Shown one piece after another: positions 45,293 to 54,377 of a stretch of 54,377 nt of DNA. The stretch lies in NCBI RefSeq assembly GCF_002795305.1, contig NZ_PGGC01000048.1, forward strand, positions 1 through 54,377. The letters run 5' to 3'. The translations under genes were made by a program, and so were the position numbers. The number at the start of each line of letters is the position of its first letter. Positions within the stretch are counted from its first letter, which is position 1. The notes beneath the pieces are model-generated. The model did not search any database. It was not told the origin of the DNA and worked only from the letters and a program-made list of their open reading frames with translations. Source of the stretch: Aeromonas cavernicola. GTDB taxonomy: Bacteria; Pseudomonadota; Gammaproteobacteria; Enterobacterales; Aeromonadaceae.

Positions 45293-48200
45293 ATGAAATG
45301 GATCTTCACGCTTCGTGGGCTCAGACCACAACTAATGCTGGCTTTTTTTATGTTGGGCATGGTGCCCTTTTTGGTGATCACCCTCTTCTTCCTGTACAGC
45401 CACGGCAAAGATCTCACCAGCCAAACCTCTAATCACCTCGTCTCCGTCCGTAACATTAAGAAAAGTCAGCTCGAGGATTACTTTAGTAACCTCAAAGAGC
45501 AAATCATCAATTTCTCCCAGCAAGATTTTGCCAGCAACAGCATTGGCCGTTTCTATGGATTTACCGGGGCCTTTGAAAAACTGGGCACCACACCAGAAAC
45601 GGCCAGAGCACGGGCCCAAGCACGCTACCTGACTGGCTCTTGGGATCAGCTGCAAAAACCAGCCGAGAAAGTGAATATTGAGCCGGCGATCAGCGCCCAG
45701 ATCTTGGCTGATGAGATGTATGACCGCGTGCATCAGCGCTTTCATCGTGGCTATGCCGATATGGTGCGCAAGTCCAACTTCAGTGACATTTTTCTGGTGG
45801 ATCTCAATGGCGACGTGGTCTATTCGGTCACCAAACGCGCCAACTTTGCCACTAACCTGCTGGCTGGCCCTTACCAAACAAGCGGCCTTGGCCACACCTT
45901 TAATAAAATGAAGCAGCGCCTCGACCGGGGTGAAAAACCACAGCAATTATTTGAATTTACTGACTTTGACCGAAATGAATTGACTGGCAAGGTCGTCGCC
46001 TATTTGGCTACGCCAGTGATGCAGTATGACGATGTCCGAGGCGTGGTGATCTTCGAACTTTTACCAGATAAGCTCAACCACATCATGGCCGAGCGAGAAG
46101 GGTTAGGGGAAACCGGGGAAACCATCTTGGTGGGCCCAGACAAACGGATGCGCGCCGATGCTTGGCTCGCCCCCAAATTCAGTGTTGAGAACAGCTTTAG
46201 CGCTGATTTTCGGCCACTGCAAAGCCCGCTGATCAACAAGAGTCTCTCCGGTCAGCAGGGGGTGGGACTGTTTCGCTCCTACCAAGATGATGAGGTGTTA
46301 GCCGCATACACCCAAGTCAAGGTATTCGATACCGAATGGGCTTTTATCGCCGAGATTGCAACGCGTGAAGCCTACGCCCCCATTCGCCAACTGGAAACCG
46401 TCGTGATCGTACTGGGCGCAGGCTCGGTCCTGTTACTGATCCTGTTTTCCCGTTGGCTCTCGCACACGATTACCGCCCCCTTGCACTCGTTGACCGCTGC
46501 CGCCGAGCAGGTAGCCGATGGGGCATTGGATCACCCGATTACCATCGGCCGCACCGGTGATGATATCGATCGACTGGCCGAGGCGTTCCGTCATATGCAG
46601 CGCTCGGTCAAAGAGAAGATCGAACTGATCGAGCAACAGACCCAAGAGCTACAACAACAGGTGAAACTGACCCACAAACAAAACCTCAGTTTACAGCGGG
46701 CCGATAAGCTCAAGGATGAGCTGCTGGCCAACACCTCTCACGAGTTGCGCACCCCAATCCATGGCATCAAGGGCATGGCAGAATCTATGCTCGCCAGCCA
46801 ACAAGCGTTGAGCGAGGGGCAACAAAAACAGCTCGGCCTTATCATTAAGAGTGCTGATAGCTTGGCAAGACTGGTGGATGATCTGCTCGACTACCACCAG
46901 ATGCGTTACGGTCAGCTGGAAATCCACCTTCAGCCCGTCTCGTCGAAAGGTGTGATCAGACTCGTGCTCGATCTCTGCCAACACTTGGTACAAGCCAAGC
47001 CCCTCACCCTGGTTGATGTTACTCCTGCTGAGCTTCCTCCCGTGTTGGCCGATGAACAACGGCTCGAACAGGTGCTTTATAACTTGGTAGGAAACGCCAT
47101 CAAATACACCCCACAGGGCAAGGTGGTGCTAAGCGCTAACGTTGACGAACATGTTTTACGGATCAAGGTGACCGATACGGGAATTGGCATTGCAGCCGAG
47201 CAGCTTGATCATATTTTCGAGCCCCTTATTCAGCTGCAGCCAGATCTGGGTAAACAAGGGGCAGGATTAGGACTCTCGATAACCCGCCAGTTGGTGAACT
47301 TGATGGGAGGAGAATTATGGGTCGAGAGTGAGCCGAGTGTGGGGTCAACCTTTGCCTTCACCTTGCCACTGGCTACGGGGACCCCCACCTCCCCCTCACT
47401 CGGCTCGCGGCAGCTCGAGCATCCGCTGCTGCGCCAACAACCACTCATTCTGCCCGATTGGGAGAGCAGTGACCTGCCAGCTCCTCCCGAAGGGGCACCG
47501 CGCCTCCTGATCGTCGATGACGAACCCATCAACCTCCATATCTTGCGCCATCTCCTGCAACCTTGTGGCTATCACATTCTGCCGAGTCGCGATGGCCACG
47601 ATGCCCTCGCGAAGATAGCCGCCGAGCCAGTCGACCTCATCTTGCTTGATGTGATGATGCCAACCCTCTCTGGCTTCGATGTCTGCCGTCGCCTGCGCGA
47701 GCAATATCCTAAAGACCTGCTGCCAGTACTGCTGCTGACCGCCCTCAACCAACCTAACGACATCGCAGAGGGCTTCCGTGCCGGTGCCAATGACTATCTG
47801 GTCAAACCTTTCTGCAAAGAAGAGCTGTTTGCGCGGGTGAATGCCTTGCTCGAAGCCAAGGCAGGGCGAGCGTCGTTAGTGGAAAATCACTTACTCAAAC
47901 AAGAGATTACGCACCGCCTGACTCTGCAAGAGCGGCTCCACCAAGATCAACAACGTTTATTAGCCCTGCTCAGTGAAGGAACGGATGCCCTCGTCTTTAT
48001 CGATGAGCAAGGGACGGTGCAGCAGGCCTCCCGAGTGTTCGCCACACTTCTGGGCGAAGAACCAGAACAGATGGCAGGCCAATCGCTGGATGAATGGCTA
48101 ACCCTTCCCCTACTACAACAGTGGCCAGATCTGGATAGTCCACCGCAACACCCCCTGAATTTTCTCGTCGCGGGGCAACCAGAAGCACTCAATGCCCACG

Positions 48201-48730
48201 CCTTACCCATCAGCTTGGCTGGGCTGTCCGGCTATGCTCTTACCTTAAATTCCGCCCGGCGAGAGGATAAACACCGTGTGATCGCACTGGAAAATGCCCT
48301 GAAAAATCTCTCCCGCCAAACCATCATCGACGATGAACGCCTACTCGGTGAGCTGAGCCGCTTAGGGGGAGAATTTCGGTCACTGGCCGATGACCTTATT
48401 CGCCAACAAGATGATGAACCGCTGCGTCGAGCGTTAGTCGACACCATGAAACTCACCTTAGAGGCTTGGCAACAAAGCACGGGCAAAGGCAAGATCGTGC
48501 TAGCAGAGAAGAGTCGGCTATGGCGCGTCTATATGGACAGGTCTAGCCCACAAACCCGTACCCTCGATAAATACCTCAATCTCGATACCCTGCCCAAAGC
48601 ACCACGTTGGAAAACGGTCGTCGCCACCACCGAGTTCGTTCTCACACACTGCGAATTATCTCCTGACCAGCGCCAGCAGCTCCAACACAGCGCTCACACC
48701 TTGCGTCAGCTTGCTCATCGCAAAGGATGA
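45293..48730 (+). CDS. chiS: ChiS-type hybrid sensor kinase and DNA-binding regulator of chitin use
   Basis: The 1145-residue protein has a membrane helix near 15-35, a large periplasmic sensor region, a second helix near 360-382, and HAMP, HisKA (His483 in NTSHELRTPIHG), HATPase (GNAIKYTPQG, DTGIGI, GAGLGLSI) and receiver (Asp786 in LILLDVMMPTLSGFD) domains. A PAS-like segment and a C-terminal block with SRLWRVYMDRSS and TRTLDKYLNLDTLPKAPRWKTV follow. In Vibrio cholerae ChiS this C-terminus binds DNA, and the binding protein of chitin oligosaccharides holds the periplasmic domain inactive. The His-Asp spacing of 303 residues equals the H469/D772 I recall for V. cholerae. I use the ATG at 45293; the frame opens at a TTG 14 codons upstream without a ribosome binding site. 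Confidence 0.93.
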   Translation: MKWIFTLRGLRPQLMLAFFMLGMVPFLVITLFFLYSHGKDLTSQTSNHLVSVRNIKKSQLEDYFSNLKEQIINFSQQDFASNSIGRFYGFTGAFEKLGTTPETARARAQARYLTGSWDQLQKPAEKVNIEPAISAQILADEMYDRVHQRFHRGYADMVRKSNFSDIFLVDLNGDVVYSVTKRANFATNLLAGPYQTSGLGHTFNKMKQRLDRGEKPQQLFEFTDFDRNELTGKVVAYLATPVMQYDDVRGVVIFELLPDKLNHIMAEREGLGETGETILVGPDKRMRADAWLAPKFSVENSFSADFRPLQSPLINKSLSGQQGVGLFRSYQDDEVLAAYTQVKVFDTEWAFIAEIATREAYAPIRQLETVVIVLGAGSVLLLILFSRWLSHTITAPLHSLTAAAEQVADGALDHPITIGRTGDDIDRLAEAFRHMQRSVKEKIELIEQQTQELQQQVKLTHKQNLSLQRADKLKDELLANTSHELRTPIHGIKGMAESMLASQQALSEGQQKQLGLIIKSADSLARLVDDLLDYHQMRYGQLEIHLQPVSSKGVIRLVLDLCQHLVQAKPLTLVDVTPAELPPVLADEQRLEQVLYNLVGNAIKYTPQGKVVLSANVDEHVLRIKVTDTGIGIAAEQLDHIFEPLIQLQPDLGKQGAGLGLSITRQLVNLMGGELWVESEPSVGSTFAFTLPLATGTPTSPSLGSRQLEHPLLRQQPLILPDWESSDLPAPPEGAPRLLIVDDEPINLHILRHLLQPCGYHILPSRDGHDALAKIAAEPVDLILLDVMMPTLSGFDVCRRLREQYPKDLLPVLLLTALNQPNDIAEGFRAGANDYLVKPFCKEELFARVNALLEAKAGRASLVENHLLKQEITHRLTLQERLHQDQQRLLALLSEGTDALVFIDEQGTVQQASRVFATLLGEEPEQMAGQSLDEWLTLPLLQQWPDLDSPPQHPLNFLVAGQPEALNAHALPISLAGLSGYALTLNSARREDKHRVIALENALKNLSRQTIIDDERLLGELSRLGGEFRSLADDLIRQQDDEPLRRALVDTMKLTLEAWQQSTGKGKIVLAEKSRLWRVYMDRSSPQTRTLDKYLNLDTLPKAPRWKTVVATTEFVLTHCELSPDQRQQLQHSAHTLRQLAHRKG

Positions 48731-49138
48731 CATTAGCTCGCCGTCCCCTTCCGCGTTTTTAGTGCAAATAAAGTCCCGATAGTGAGGCCAATATCAGGGT
48801 CGATCTGATTCACATTTCTGTCATTAAGCGGATCATTTACGGGTCTTAATACGCACTAGTAATAAACATAACCATATGAAAATAAACTATAAAAAAATTA
48901 TTTTGACGAAAATGACGTAAGGTTTTTGATTTTTACGAAAACAACGAAATCAACAGTTGTTATGTTCCTGTTAATTCTGCTTTGCTAGCAGCGTTGGAAA
49001 GCAAAACAACAACAGGCAAAAACCTGACGAACTCTGACCAACAAAGAGGACTGCACTTCCCTGCATGCGAAGACAGTGCTCAACACATACGAAGCAAATC
49101 CTGACAGGAATGCTGACAAAATAAGAAAAGGAAATCAT
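48731..49138. promoter_or_regulatory. Regulatory region upstream of the chitobiose transporter
   Basis: A 408-base gap between chiS and the binding-protein gene. At 48901-48920 and 48930-48949 two similar blocks (TTTTGACGAAAATGACGTAA, TTTTTACGAAAACAACGAAA, 15 of 20 identical) lie 29 bases apart in the same orientation. The Vibrio transporter promoter has two ChiS sites, so these are candidates. A GATTCACA half-site near 48810 could be part of a CRP box. The remaining 180 bases look like a long leader, ending in AAGGAA before the ATG. Confidence 0.5.
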
Positions 49139-50824
49139 ATGCTTGCCAAAGTATCCAATCTCTCTACCGCCGTTATGCTCGGCACCTTGATGATGGCTGG
49201 CGTCGCCAGCAATGCCATGGCTGCCGACAACAAAACCGTTCTGACGCTGGTCGCCCAACAAGAGACCGCGTGGGTAAAGAATTTCAACCCCTTCCTGCAA
49301 GCAGGCTTACTGCACACCACCCGCCACTTTATCTATGAGCCGCTGGTGATCTTCAACGAGATGCAAGGGGGCAAACCGGTCTATCGTCTGGCTACCCAGT
49401 ATGCGTTCAGTGATGACCTGAAATCGGTCACCTTCGATCTGCGTGACGGCGTGAAGTGGTCTGATGGTGAAGCCTTTACCGCTGACGACATCCTCTTCTC
49501 CTTCAATCTGGTCAAAGCGAATAAGGCGCTGGATGAGCGCTCAATCTGGACCCAGATCAAAAGCGTTGAAAAACTGGCTGCCAATAAGGTCAAGTTCGAG
49601 CTAACCGACGTCAACACGAACGTGGTGAACGATCTGGTACTGGTGCCCATCGTGCCGGAGCATCAGTGGAAGTCGGTGAAAGACCCCGTCGCCTTCACCA
49701 ACGACAAGCCAGTTGGCACCGGCCCCTTCACTGAAGTAGATAACTTCTCCGCCCAGCTCTACACCCAATGCCGCAACCCGCACTATTGGGATAACGCCAG
49801 CCTCTCTATCGACTGCTTGCGGATGCCGCAAATGGCCACCAACGACCAAGTGCTGGCAGCGGTCATGAAAGGGGATGTGGATTGGTTCGGCTCTTTCGTC
49901 CCCGATATTGAACGTCTCTACGTCGGTAACGATCCGAAGAACAATAAATATTGGTTCCCGGCCTCCGGCACGGTGGCGTTTAACGTCAACTTCCAGACCA
50001 AGCATCCGGGCAATAACGAAGCCTTTAACGACATCAGCTTCCGCCGCGCCTTCTCCATGGCGATGGACCGCCAGTCGATGGTAGATATCGCGGGCTACGG
50101 CTACCCGACCGTCAACGAGTATCCGTCAGGTCTGGGCAAAGCCTTCGACTCCTGGAACAACCCGGAAGTGGACAAGAAGTACGGCAAGTACAGCAAGTTC
50201 GATCTGGAAGGGGCCAAAGCCATGCTAAAAGAGGCTGGCTATAAGGATTGCGATGGCGATAAATTCCTCGACACCCCGAGCTGCAAAAAGATCGAGTTCA
50301 AGGTACTGGTGCCAAACGGCTGGACTGACTGGGTCAACACCGTCCAGATCGGGGTCGAAGGCTTGCAGGCGCTCGGGCTGAACGCCAAGACCGCCACCCC
50401 AGAAGCGACCGTCTGGACCGAGAACCTGATCACCGGTGATTTTGATGTCGCCCTGCAGGGTTACTTTGCCGGCGCCAACCCGCACAAGTACTTTGAGACC
50501 GCGTTCCACTCCCGTAACATGGCTGACCGTGGCAACCGCTTCGCCGCGCCTCGTTACAAGGATCCTGCGCTCGACAAGCTGATCGACGACTTCACCCAGA
50601 CCGCCGATGCGGCCAAACAGAAGGAGTTAATGTTCGCTATCCAAGACCGTGTTGGAGCCAACCAGACCATCATTCCTGTCTTCAACAACCCGACTTGGTA
50701 TGAGTACAGCACCAAACGCTTCAACGGTTGGTTCAGCGCCGACAACCCGGTTGCCAAGCCACAGGTGCACCCAGACACCCCAGAGCGTCTACTGCACGTG
50801 TTGTCCCTCAAGCCAAATAGCTAA
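49139..50824 (+). CDS. Periplasmic chitin-oligosaccharide-binding protein (peptide-type SBP)
   Basis: The 561-residue protein has a signal peptide ending near SNAMAADNK and the SBP_bac_5 fold. VKNFNPFL and HFIYEPLVIFNE come early; then follow FDLRDGVKWSDGEAFTADDILFSF, PVGTGPFTEVDNF, and FRRAFSMAMDRQSMVDI. Family members mostly bind peptides. Position after chiS and before two permeases and two ATPases matches the (GlcNAc)2 transporter of Vibrio, whose binding protein also represses ChiS. ATG at 49139 is chosen for AAGGAA six bases upstream; the frame begins 21 codons earlier. Confidence 0.92.
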   Translation: MLAKVSNLSTAVMLGTLMMAGVASNAMAADNKTVLTLVAQQETAWVKNFNPFLQAGLLHTTRHFIYEPLVIFNEMQGGKPVYRLATQYAFSDDLKSVTFDLRDGVKWSDGEAFTADDILFSFNLVKANKALDERSIWTQIKSVEKLAANKVKFELTDVNTNVVNDLVLVPIVPEHQWKSVKDPVAFTNDKPVGTGPFTEVDNFSAQLYTQCRNPHYWDNASLSIDCLRMPQMATNDQVLAAVMKGDVDWFGSFVPDIERLYVGNDPKNNKYWFPASGTVAFNVNFQTKHPGNNEAFNDISFRRAFSMAMDRQSMVDIAGYGYPTVNEYPSGLGKAFDSWNNPEVDKKYGKYSKFDLEGAKAMLKEAGYKDCDGDKFLDTPSCKKIEFKVLVPNGWTDWVNTVQIGVEGLQALGLNAKTATPEATVWTENLITGDFDVALQGYFAGANPHKYFETAFHSRNMADRGNRFAAPRYKDPALDKLIDDFTQTADAAKQKELMFAIQDRVGANQTIIPVFNNPTWYEYSTKRFNGWFSADNPVAKPQVHPDTPERLLHVLSLKPNS

Positions 50825-50832
50825 ACAATCCC

Positions 50833-50911
50833 GGCCCCCTGCGGGGGGCCATCTTCCCCGTTAATCCCCTTCTTACCCGGCACTATCGGGGTTGGGGTTG
50901 CTACACCCAAC
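50833..50911 (+). repeat. Hairpins between binding-protein and permease genes
   Basis: GGCCCCC / GGGGGCC at 50833-50850 forms a strong stem nine bases after the binding-protein stop. GTTGGG / CCCAAC at 50891-50911 forms a second one. Neither has a T run. Such structures in this position usually protect the upstream message and lower permease expression relative to the binding protein. Confidence 0.65.
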
Positions 50912-50942
50912 GCGGGGTAAGTTTGCAGTAAAAGGTATTATC

Positions 50943-51926
50943 ATGGGTTTCATACTGAGACGATTTTCGTTCTATTTGGTGGCCTTTCTGGTCGCCGCCA
51001 CCATTAACTTCCTGCTCCCCAGAGCCATGCCGGGGGACCCGGTCTCGGTGATGTTTGCCCGCGCGGGTGCCATGATGGAACCCGCTGCGCTGGAAGCCCT
51101 CAAAGCCACCTTCGGTTTTGTCGATGGTCCCATCGGTACCCAATTTCTCACCTATGTGCAAAGTGTCTTTACTTGGGATCTCGGCACCTCGGTGCGCTTC
51201 TACCCACAGCAGGTCTCTGACGTGCTGGGTCGCGCCATCGGCTGGACCCTGTTTCTAGTCGGCACCTCCACCATCCTGAGCTTCTCCATCGGTTCCATCG
51301 TCGGCATCTTCGCCGCCTGGTATCGCGGCGGCCGGATGGACAGCATTCTCTCCCCGCTCACCTTAGTGATGCAGGCCATTCCGCCGGTGGTGGTCTCCCT
51401 GCTCGCCCTATTCCTGTTCGGGGTTAGCCTTGAATGGCTGCCCATCGGCTACGCCTACAGCCCTGAAATCAAAGCGGATTGGGGCTGGGAGCACATCAAG
51501 AGCATCCTGACCCACGCCATCATGCCGGTACTGACTCTGTCCATTGTCCAGGTGGGGGGCTTTCTCATCACCATGCGCAACAACATGATCAACCTGCTCG
51601 GTGAGGATTACATCACCATGGCCAAGGCCAAGGGGCTCTCCAGCAACCGAGTGATCTTCAACTACGGTGCCCGCAACGCCATTCTGCCCAGCGTCACTGC
51701 CCTTTCCATGGCGCTCGGCTTCGTCATCGGAGGCTCTCTGATCACCGAGGTGATCTTCAACTACCCGGGACTGGGTCTGACCCTCTATCAGGGCATTCTG
51801 GCCCGCGACTACCCGCTCATTCAGGGCCAACTGCTGATCATGACCATCACTATGCTCAGCTTTAACTTCTTGGCCGACGTGCTTTACGTCTTTCTCGATC
51901 CCCGCCTGCGCACCGGAGGTAAATAA
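50943..51926 (+). CDS. Chitobiose-type ABC transporter permease 1 (DppB family)
   Basis: The 327-residue permease has six helices beginning FILRRFSFYLVAFLVAATINFLLPR, the DppB-type PGDPVSVMFARAG segment and the EAA loop (EDYITMAKAKGLSSNRVIFNYGARNAILP region, about 218-247). With its partner it forms the channel of the importer. The ATG at 50943 has AAAGG upstream; the frame begins 17 codons earlier. Confidence 0.94.
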   Translation: MGFILRRFSFYLVAFLVAATINFLLPRAMPGDPVSVMFARAGAMMEPAALEALKATFGFVDGPIGTQFLTYVQSVFTWDLGTSVRFYPQQVSDVLGRAIGWTLFLVGTSTILSFSIGSIVGIFAAWYRGGRMDSILSPLTLVMQAIPPVVVSLLALFLFGVSLEWLPIGYAYSPEIKADWGWEHIKSILTHAIMPVLTLSIVQVGGFLITMRNNMINLLGEDYITMAKAKGLSSNRVIFNYGARNAILPSVTALSMALGFVIGGSLITEVIFNYPGLGLTLYQGILARDYPLIQGQLLIMTITMLSFNFLADVLYVFLDPRLRTGGK

Positions 51927-51927
51927 G

Positions 51928-52848
51928 ATGCGTATGCCAACCATCCTTAAAATCTTATTGGGCAACAAGAAGGCGGCCTGCGGCCTCGCCATCGTGGTTG
52001 CCTTCGTACTGATGGCCATCTTTGCCCCCATTCTAGCCAGCAACGAGCCGACCAAACGGGTGGCTCGCCCGCACCAGCCGCCCAGTGCCGAGTTCGTGAT
52101 GGGATCAACCCGCATGGGCCACGACATCTGGGCCCAATTTACCAACGGTGCCCGCATCTCACTGCTGGTGGGCTTTAGCGCGGGCCTGCTGGTCTGCTCG
52201 CTGGCGGTCGCCATCGGTATTACCGCTGGTTACTTTGGCGGCTTGGTGGATGAGTGCCTGACCTTTCTGATGAACGTGGTACTGGTGATCCCTAACCTCC
52301 CCTTACTACTGGTGCTGGCGAGCTTTATCGGGGAGGCGTCACCGACGGTGATTGCGGTGATAATAGGGTTGACCTCGTGGGCCTATGGCGCGCGGGTCAT
52401 CCGTGCCCAAACTCTGGCCCTGCGCGAAAAAGAGTTCGTCATCGCCGCCGAAGTGCTGGGCGAGCCGGCCTGGCGCATCATCTTGGTGGAGATCCTGCCC
52501 AACCTCATCTCCATCATCGGGGTGAGCTTTATCGGTTCCATCATCTACGCCATCGTCACCGAAGCGACCTTAGAGTTCCTAGGCCTCGGCGACCCGACCG
52601 TAGTGAGCTGGGGCATCATGCTCTACAACGCCCAGACCTCCAGCGCCATTTTGGTCGGCGCCTGGTGGGAGATCCTGGCCCCCTGCGTTGCCATCGCCAC
52701 CCTGGGTGCCGGTCTGGCCCTGCTCAACTTCGCCATCGACGAGATTGCCAACCCGCAGCTGCGCTCCCACAAAGGACTGAGCCGCTGGAAGAAACTTGCC
52801 ACACCGGTCGCCACACCGCTCTCTGCCGCACAGGAGAAGACCGCATGA
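51928..52848 (+). CDS. Chitobiose-type ABC transporter permease 2 (DppC family)
   Basis: The 306-residue permease starts two bases after permease 1 (TAAGATG). It has the DppC layout: N-terminal helix (ACGLAIVVAFVLMAIFAPIL), a loop with MGSTRMGHDIWAQ, five more helices, and the EAA loop REKEFVIAAEVLGEPAWRIILVEILPN. It overlaps the next ATPase by ATGA. Confidence 0.94.
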   Translation: MRMPTILKILLGNKKAACGLAIVVAFVLMAIFAPILASNEPTKRVARPHQPPSAEFVMGSTRMGHDIWAQFTNGARISLLVGFSAGLLVCSLAVAIGITAGYFGGLVDECLTFLMNVVLVIPNLPLLLVLASFIGEASPTVIAVIIGLTSWAYGARVIRAQTLALREKEFVIAAEVLGEPAWRIILVEILPNLISIIGVSFIGSIIYAIVTEATLEFLGLGDPTVVSWGIMLYNAQTSSAILVGAWWEILAPCVAIATLGAGLALLNFAIDEIANPQLRSHKGLSRWKKLATPVATPLSAAQEKTA

Positions 52849-53864
52849 ATAAGCACCCCCTGCTGTCGGTTCGCAATCTGTGCGTCGACTACATCACCGA
52901 AAATGGCGACGTGCGCGCCGTCAATTCAGTCAGTTTTGATATCAGACAAGGCGAGATCTTCGGGCTCGCCGGTGAGTCGGGCTGTGGTAAGTCCACCGTC
53001 GCCTTCTCGGTGGCTCGGCTGCACAAGCCGCCCGCTTACATCAGTGGTGGCGAGATCCTGTTCAAGGGGGAGAACATCCTCCACTACAACGAGGAGCGGC
53101 TACGGACCTATCGCTGGCAACAAGTGTCGGTGGTGTTCCAGTCCGCCATGAACGCCTTGAACCCGGTGTTGCGGATGGAGGAGCAGTTCTGTGACGTGCT
53201 GCTGGCCCACAACCCCGGCATGACCCGTTACGAGGCGATCAAGCGCGCCCAGGAGCTGCTCACCATCGTCGACATCCACCCAAGCCGGCTCAAGGATTAC
53301 CCGCACCAGTTTTCCGGCGGCATGCGCCAGCGGCTGGTGATCGCCATCGCCATGGCGCTCAACCCAGAGCTCTTGATCATGGATGAGCCGACCACGGCGC
53401 TGGATGTGGTGGTACAGCGGGAGATCCTGCAGAAGGTCTATGCCCTGAAAGAGAAGTTCAACTTCTCTATTCTGTTCATCACCCACGACCTTTCCCTGAT
53501 GGTGGAGTTCTGCGATCGCATCGGCATCATGTATGCGGGTGAACTGATTGAGGTTGCCCCCGCCAAGGCGATCCTGACCGCGCCGCTGCACCCCTATACC
53601 AAAGGGCTTGGCAACTCCTTCCCGCCCCTGCACGGCCCGAAAACCGTGCTGGAAGGGATCCCGGGCACCCCGCTCAACCTGCTGGAGGTGCCGGTCGGCT
53701 GCCGCTTTCAGGCCCGCTGCGGCAAGGTGCACGATCGCTGCCGTCAGGAGTACACCTTCCTCACCGAGATCCGCCCCGGGCAACAGACCGCCTGCCACCT
53801 CTATGAGGAGCAGGGACTGCAACAAGATTCCGTGATCTATCTGGACAAGGCCGCTGGCTGTTAA
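52845..53864 (+). CDS. Chitobiose-type ABC transporter ATPase 1 (DppD family)
   Basis: The 339-residue ATPase has Walker [10 protein letters not shown] (about 41-49), Q-loop [14 protein letters not shown], signature [17 protein letters not shown] (about 155-171), Walker [14 protein letters not shown], and the C-terminal oligopeptide-type domain with cysteines ([16 protein letters not shown] and CHLYE) that bind a cluster or metal in this family. I use the ATG at 52845; a longer frame upstream overlaps the permease and is spurious. Confidence 0.95.
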   Translation: MNKHPLLSVRNLCVDYITENGDVRAVNSVSFDIRQGEIFGLAGESGCGKSTVAFSVARLHKPPAYISGGEILFKGENILHYNEERLRTYRWQQVSVVFQSAMNALNPVLRMEEQFCDVLLAHNPGMTRYEAIKRAQELLTIVDIHPSRLKDYPHQFSGGMRQRLVIAIAMALNPELLIMDEPTTALDVVVQREILQKVYALKEKFNFSILFITHDLSLMVEFCDRIGIMYAGELIEVAPAKAILTAPLHPYTKGLGNSFPPLHGPKTVLEGIPGTPLNLLEVPVGCRFQARCGKVHDRCRQEYTFLTEIRPGQQTACHLYEEQGLQQDSVIYLDKAAGC

Positions 53865-53876
53865 GGATGTCTGTCA

Positions 53877-54377
53877 TGCAAATCGCCAAAACCGATGCAC
53901 CCATCATCGAAGTCCAGCACCTCTATAAGGACTTCCCCATCAACTCCAATGCCATCAAGAGTGGCAAGATGCGGGCACTCTCCGACATCACCTTCAACCT
54001 GCACCGGGGCCGCGCCCTGGCGGTGGTCGGGGAGTCTGGCTCCGGCAAGAGCACTATCGCCAAGATCCTCGCCAAGATGTACAAGCTCTCCAGTGGACGG
54101 ATTCTCTATCGCGGCAAAGATTTAGAAGCCTTCAACAAGGGCACCGCCCTGCTGGACTATCGCCAGAGCGTGCAGATGGTGTGGCAAGATCCGTTCGGTT
54201 CGCTCAACCCGACCCACACCATCTACCACCACATCGCCCGCCCCCTGCTGCTGCACAGCAAGGTGATCGACAAAAAAGAGCTGCCCGACATGGTCTACGC
54301 CCTGCTGGAGAAGGTCGGCCTGACCCCCGCCAAGGCGACCGCGGCCAAATATCCGCACCAGCTCTCCGGCGGCCAGC
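53877..54377 (+). CDS. Chitobiose-type ABC transporter ATPase 2, cut by the window edge
   Basis: 167 codons of a DppF-type ATPase are visible, with Walker A GESGSGKSTI (about 46-55), a Q-loop in QMVWQDPFGSLNP, and the start of the signature HQLSGGQ at the edge. AAGG lies nine bases before the ATG at 53877; an in-frame ATG at 53868 sits too close to that site. It completes the transporter begun at 49139; chitin-degradation genes would be expected further right. Confidence 0.93.

Noticed and set aside
51408-52214. 268-codon frame antisense to the permease genes
   Set aside because: Shadow of two well-supported permease genes; no motifs of its own.

Overview
The window looks like the chromosome of a facultatively anaerobic gammaproteobacterium. 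Aeromonas or a close relative is the best guess. The reasons are the periplasmic nitrate reductase operon in the order napFDAGHBC beside narQP, a ChiS-type chitin regulator next to a chitobiose-type ABC transporter, the yffB-dapE-ypfN order, cvrA, biosynthetic speA, pepT and the moderately GC-rich sequence. The genus is inferred from gene content; no 16S or marker alignment was possible.

Left edge (1-4.7 kb): a decayed mobile segment carrying a ParA-family ATPase and a broken serine recombinase sits inside the 5' end of yffB. It left the native first codons at 483 and gave the surviving gene a new start at about 2249. Then follow dapE, an M15 peptidase and a YpfN-like membrane peptide, closely packed. 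From 4.7 to 17.4 kb come a diguanylate cyclase, the K+/H+ antiporter CvrA, a GH84-like N-acetylglucosaminidase, speA, pepT, a SelW-like/SAH-hydrolase-like gene pair, and a yceI-membrane protein unit divergent from a LysR regulator. A chemoreceptor gene follows.

Molybdenum and nitrate block (19.5-38.7 kb): folE, moeA-moeB, modABC joined in one direction with moaBCDE, the nap operon, moaA behind a structured leader, and narQ-narP. Molybdate import, molybdopterin synthesis, metal insertion, the molybdoenzyme that uses the cofactor, and the nitrate sensor pair all lie within about 18 kb. A Bor/Iss-like lipoprotein and an alpha/beta hydrolase interrupt the block.

Signalling block (38.8-45.1 kb): a stand-alone LON-domain protein, a hybrid histidine kinase translationally linked to a FIST-domain sensor, a YvcK-like protein, an Hpt phosphotransfer protein, and tRNA-Cys and tRNA-Gly. 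The FIST/kinase/Hpt set resembles NosP-type nitric oxide sensing and may relate functionally to the denitrification-type block next to it.

Right edge (45.3-54.4 kb): ChiS and a five-gene oligopeptide-type ABC transporter laid out like the chitobiose transporter of Vibrio. The last ATPase runs off the window. The promoter in front of the binding-protein gene contains two similar tandem repeats that are candidate regulator sites.

Most of the window is ordinary conserved chromosome. The less ordinary items are the element inside yffB, the divergent SAH-hydrolase-like protein paired with a SelW-like protein, the FIST-kinase-Hpt module, and a 23-codon ORF wedged between napB and napC.
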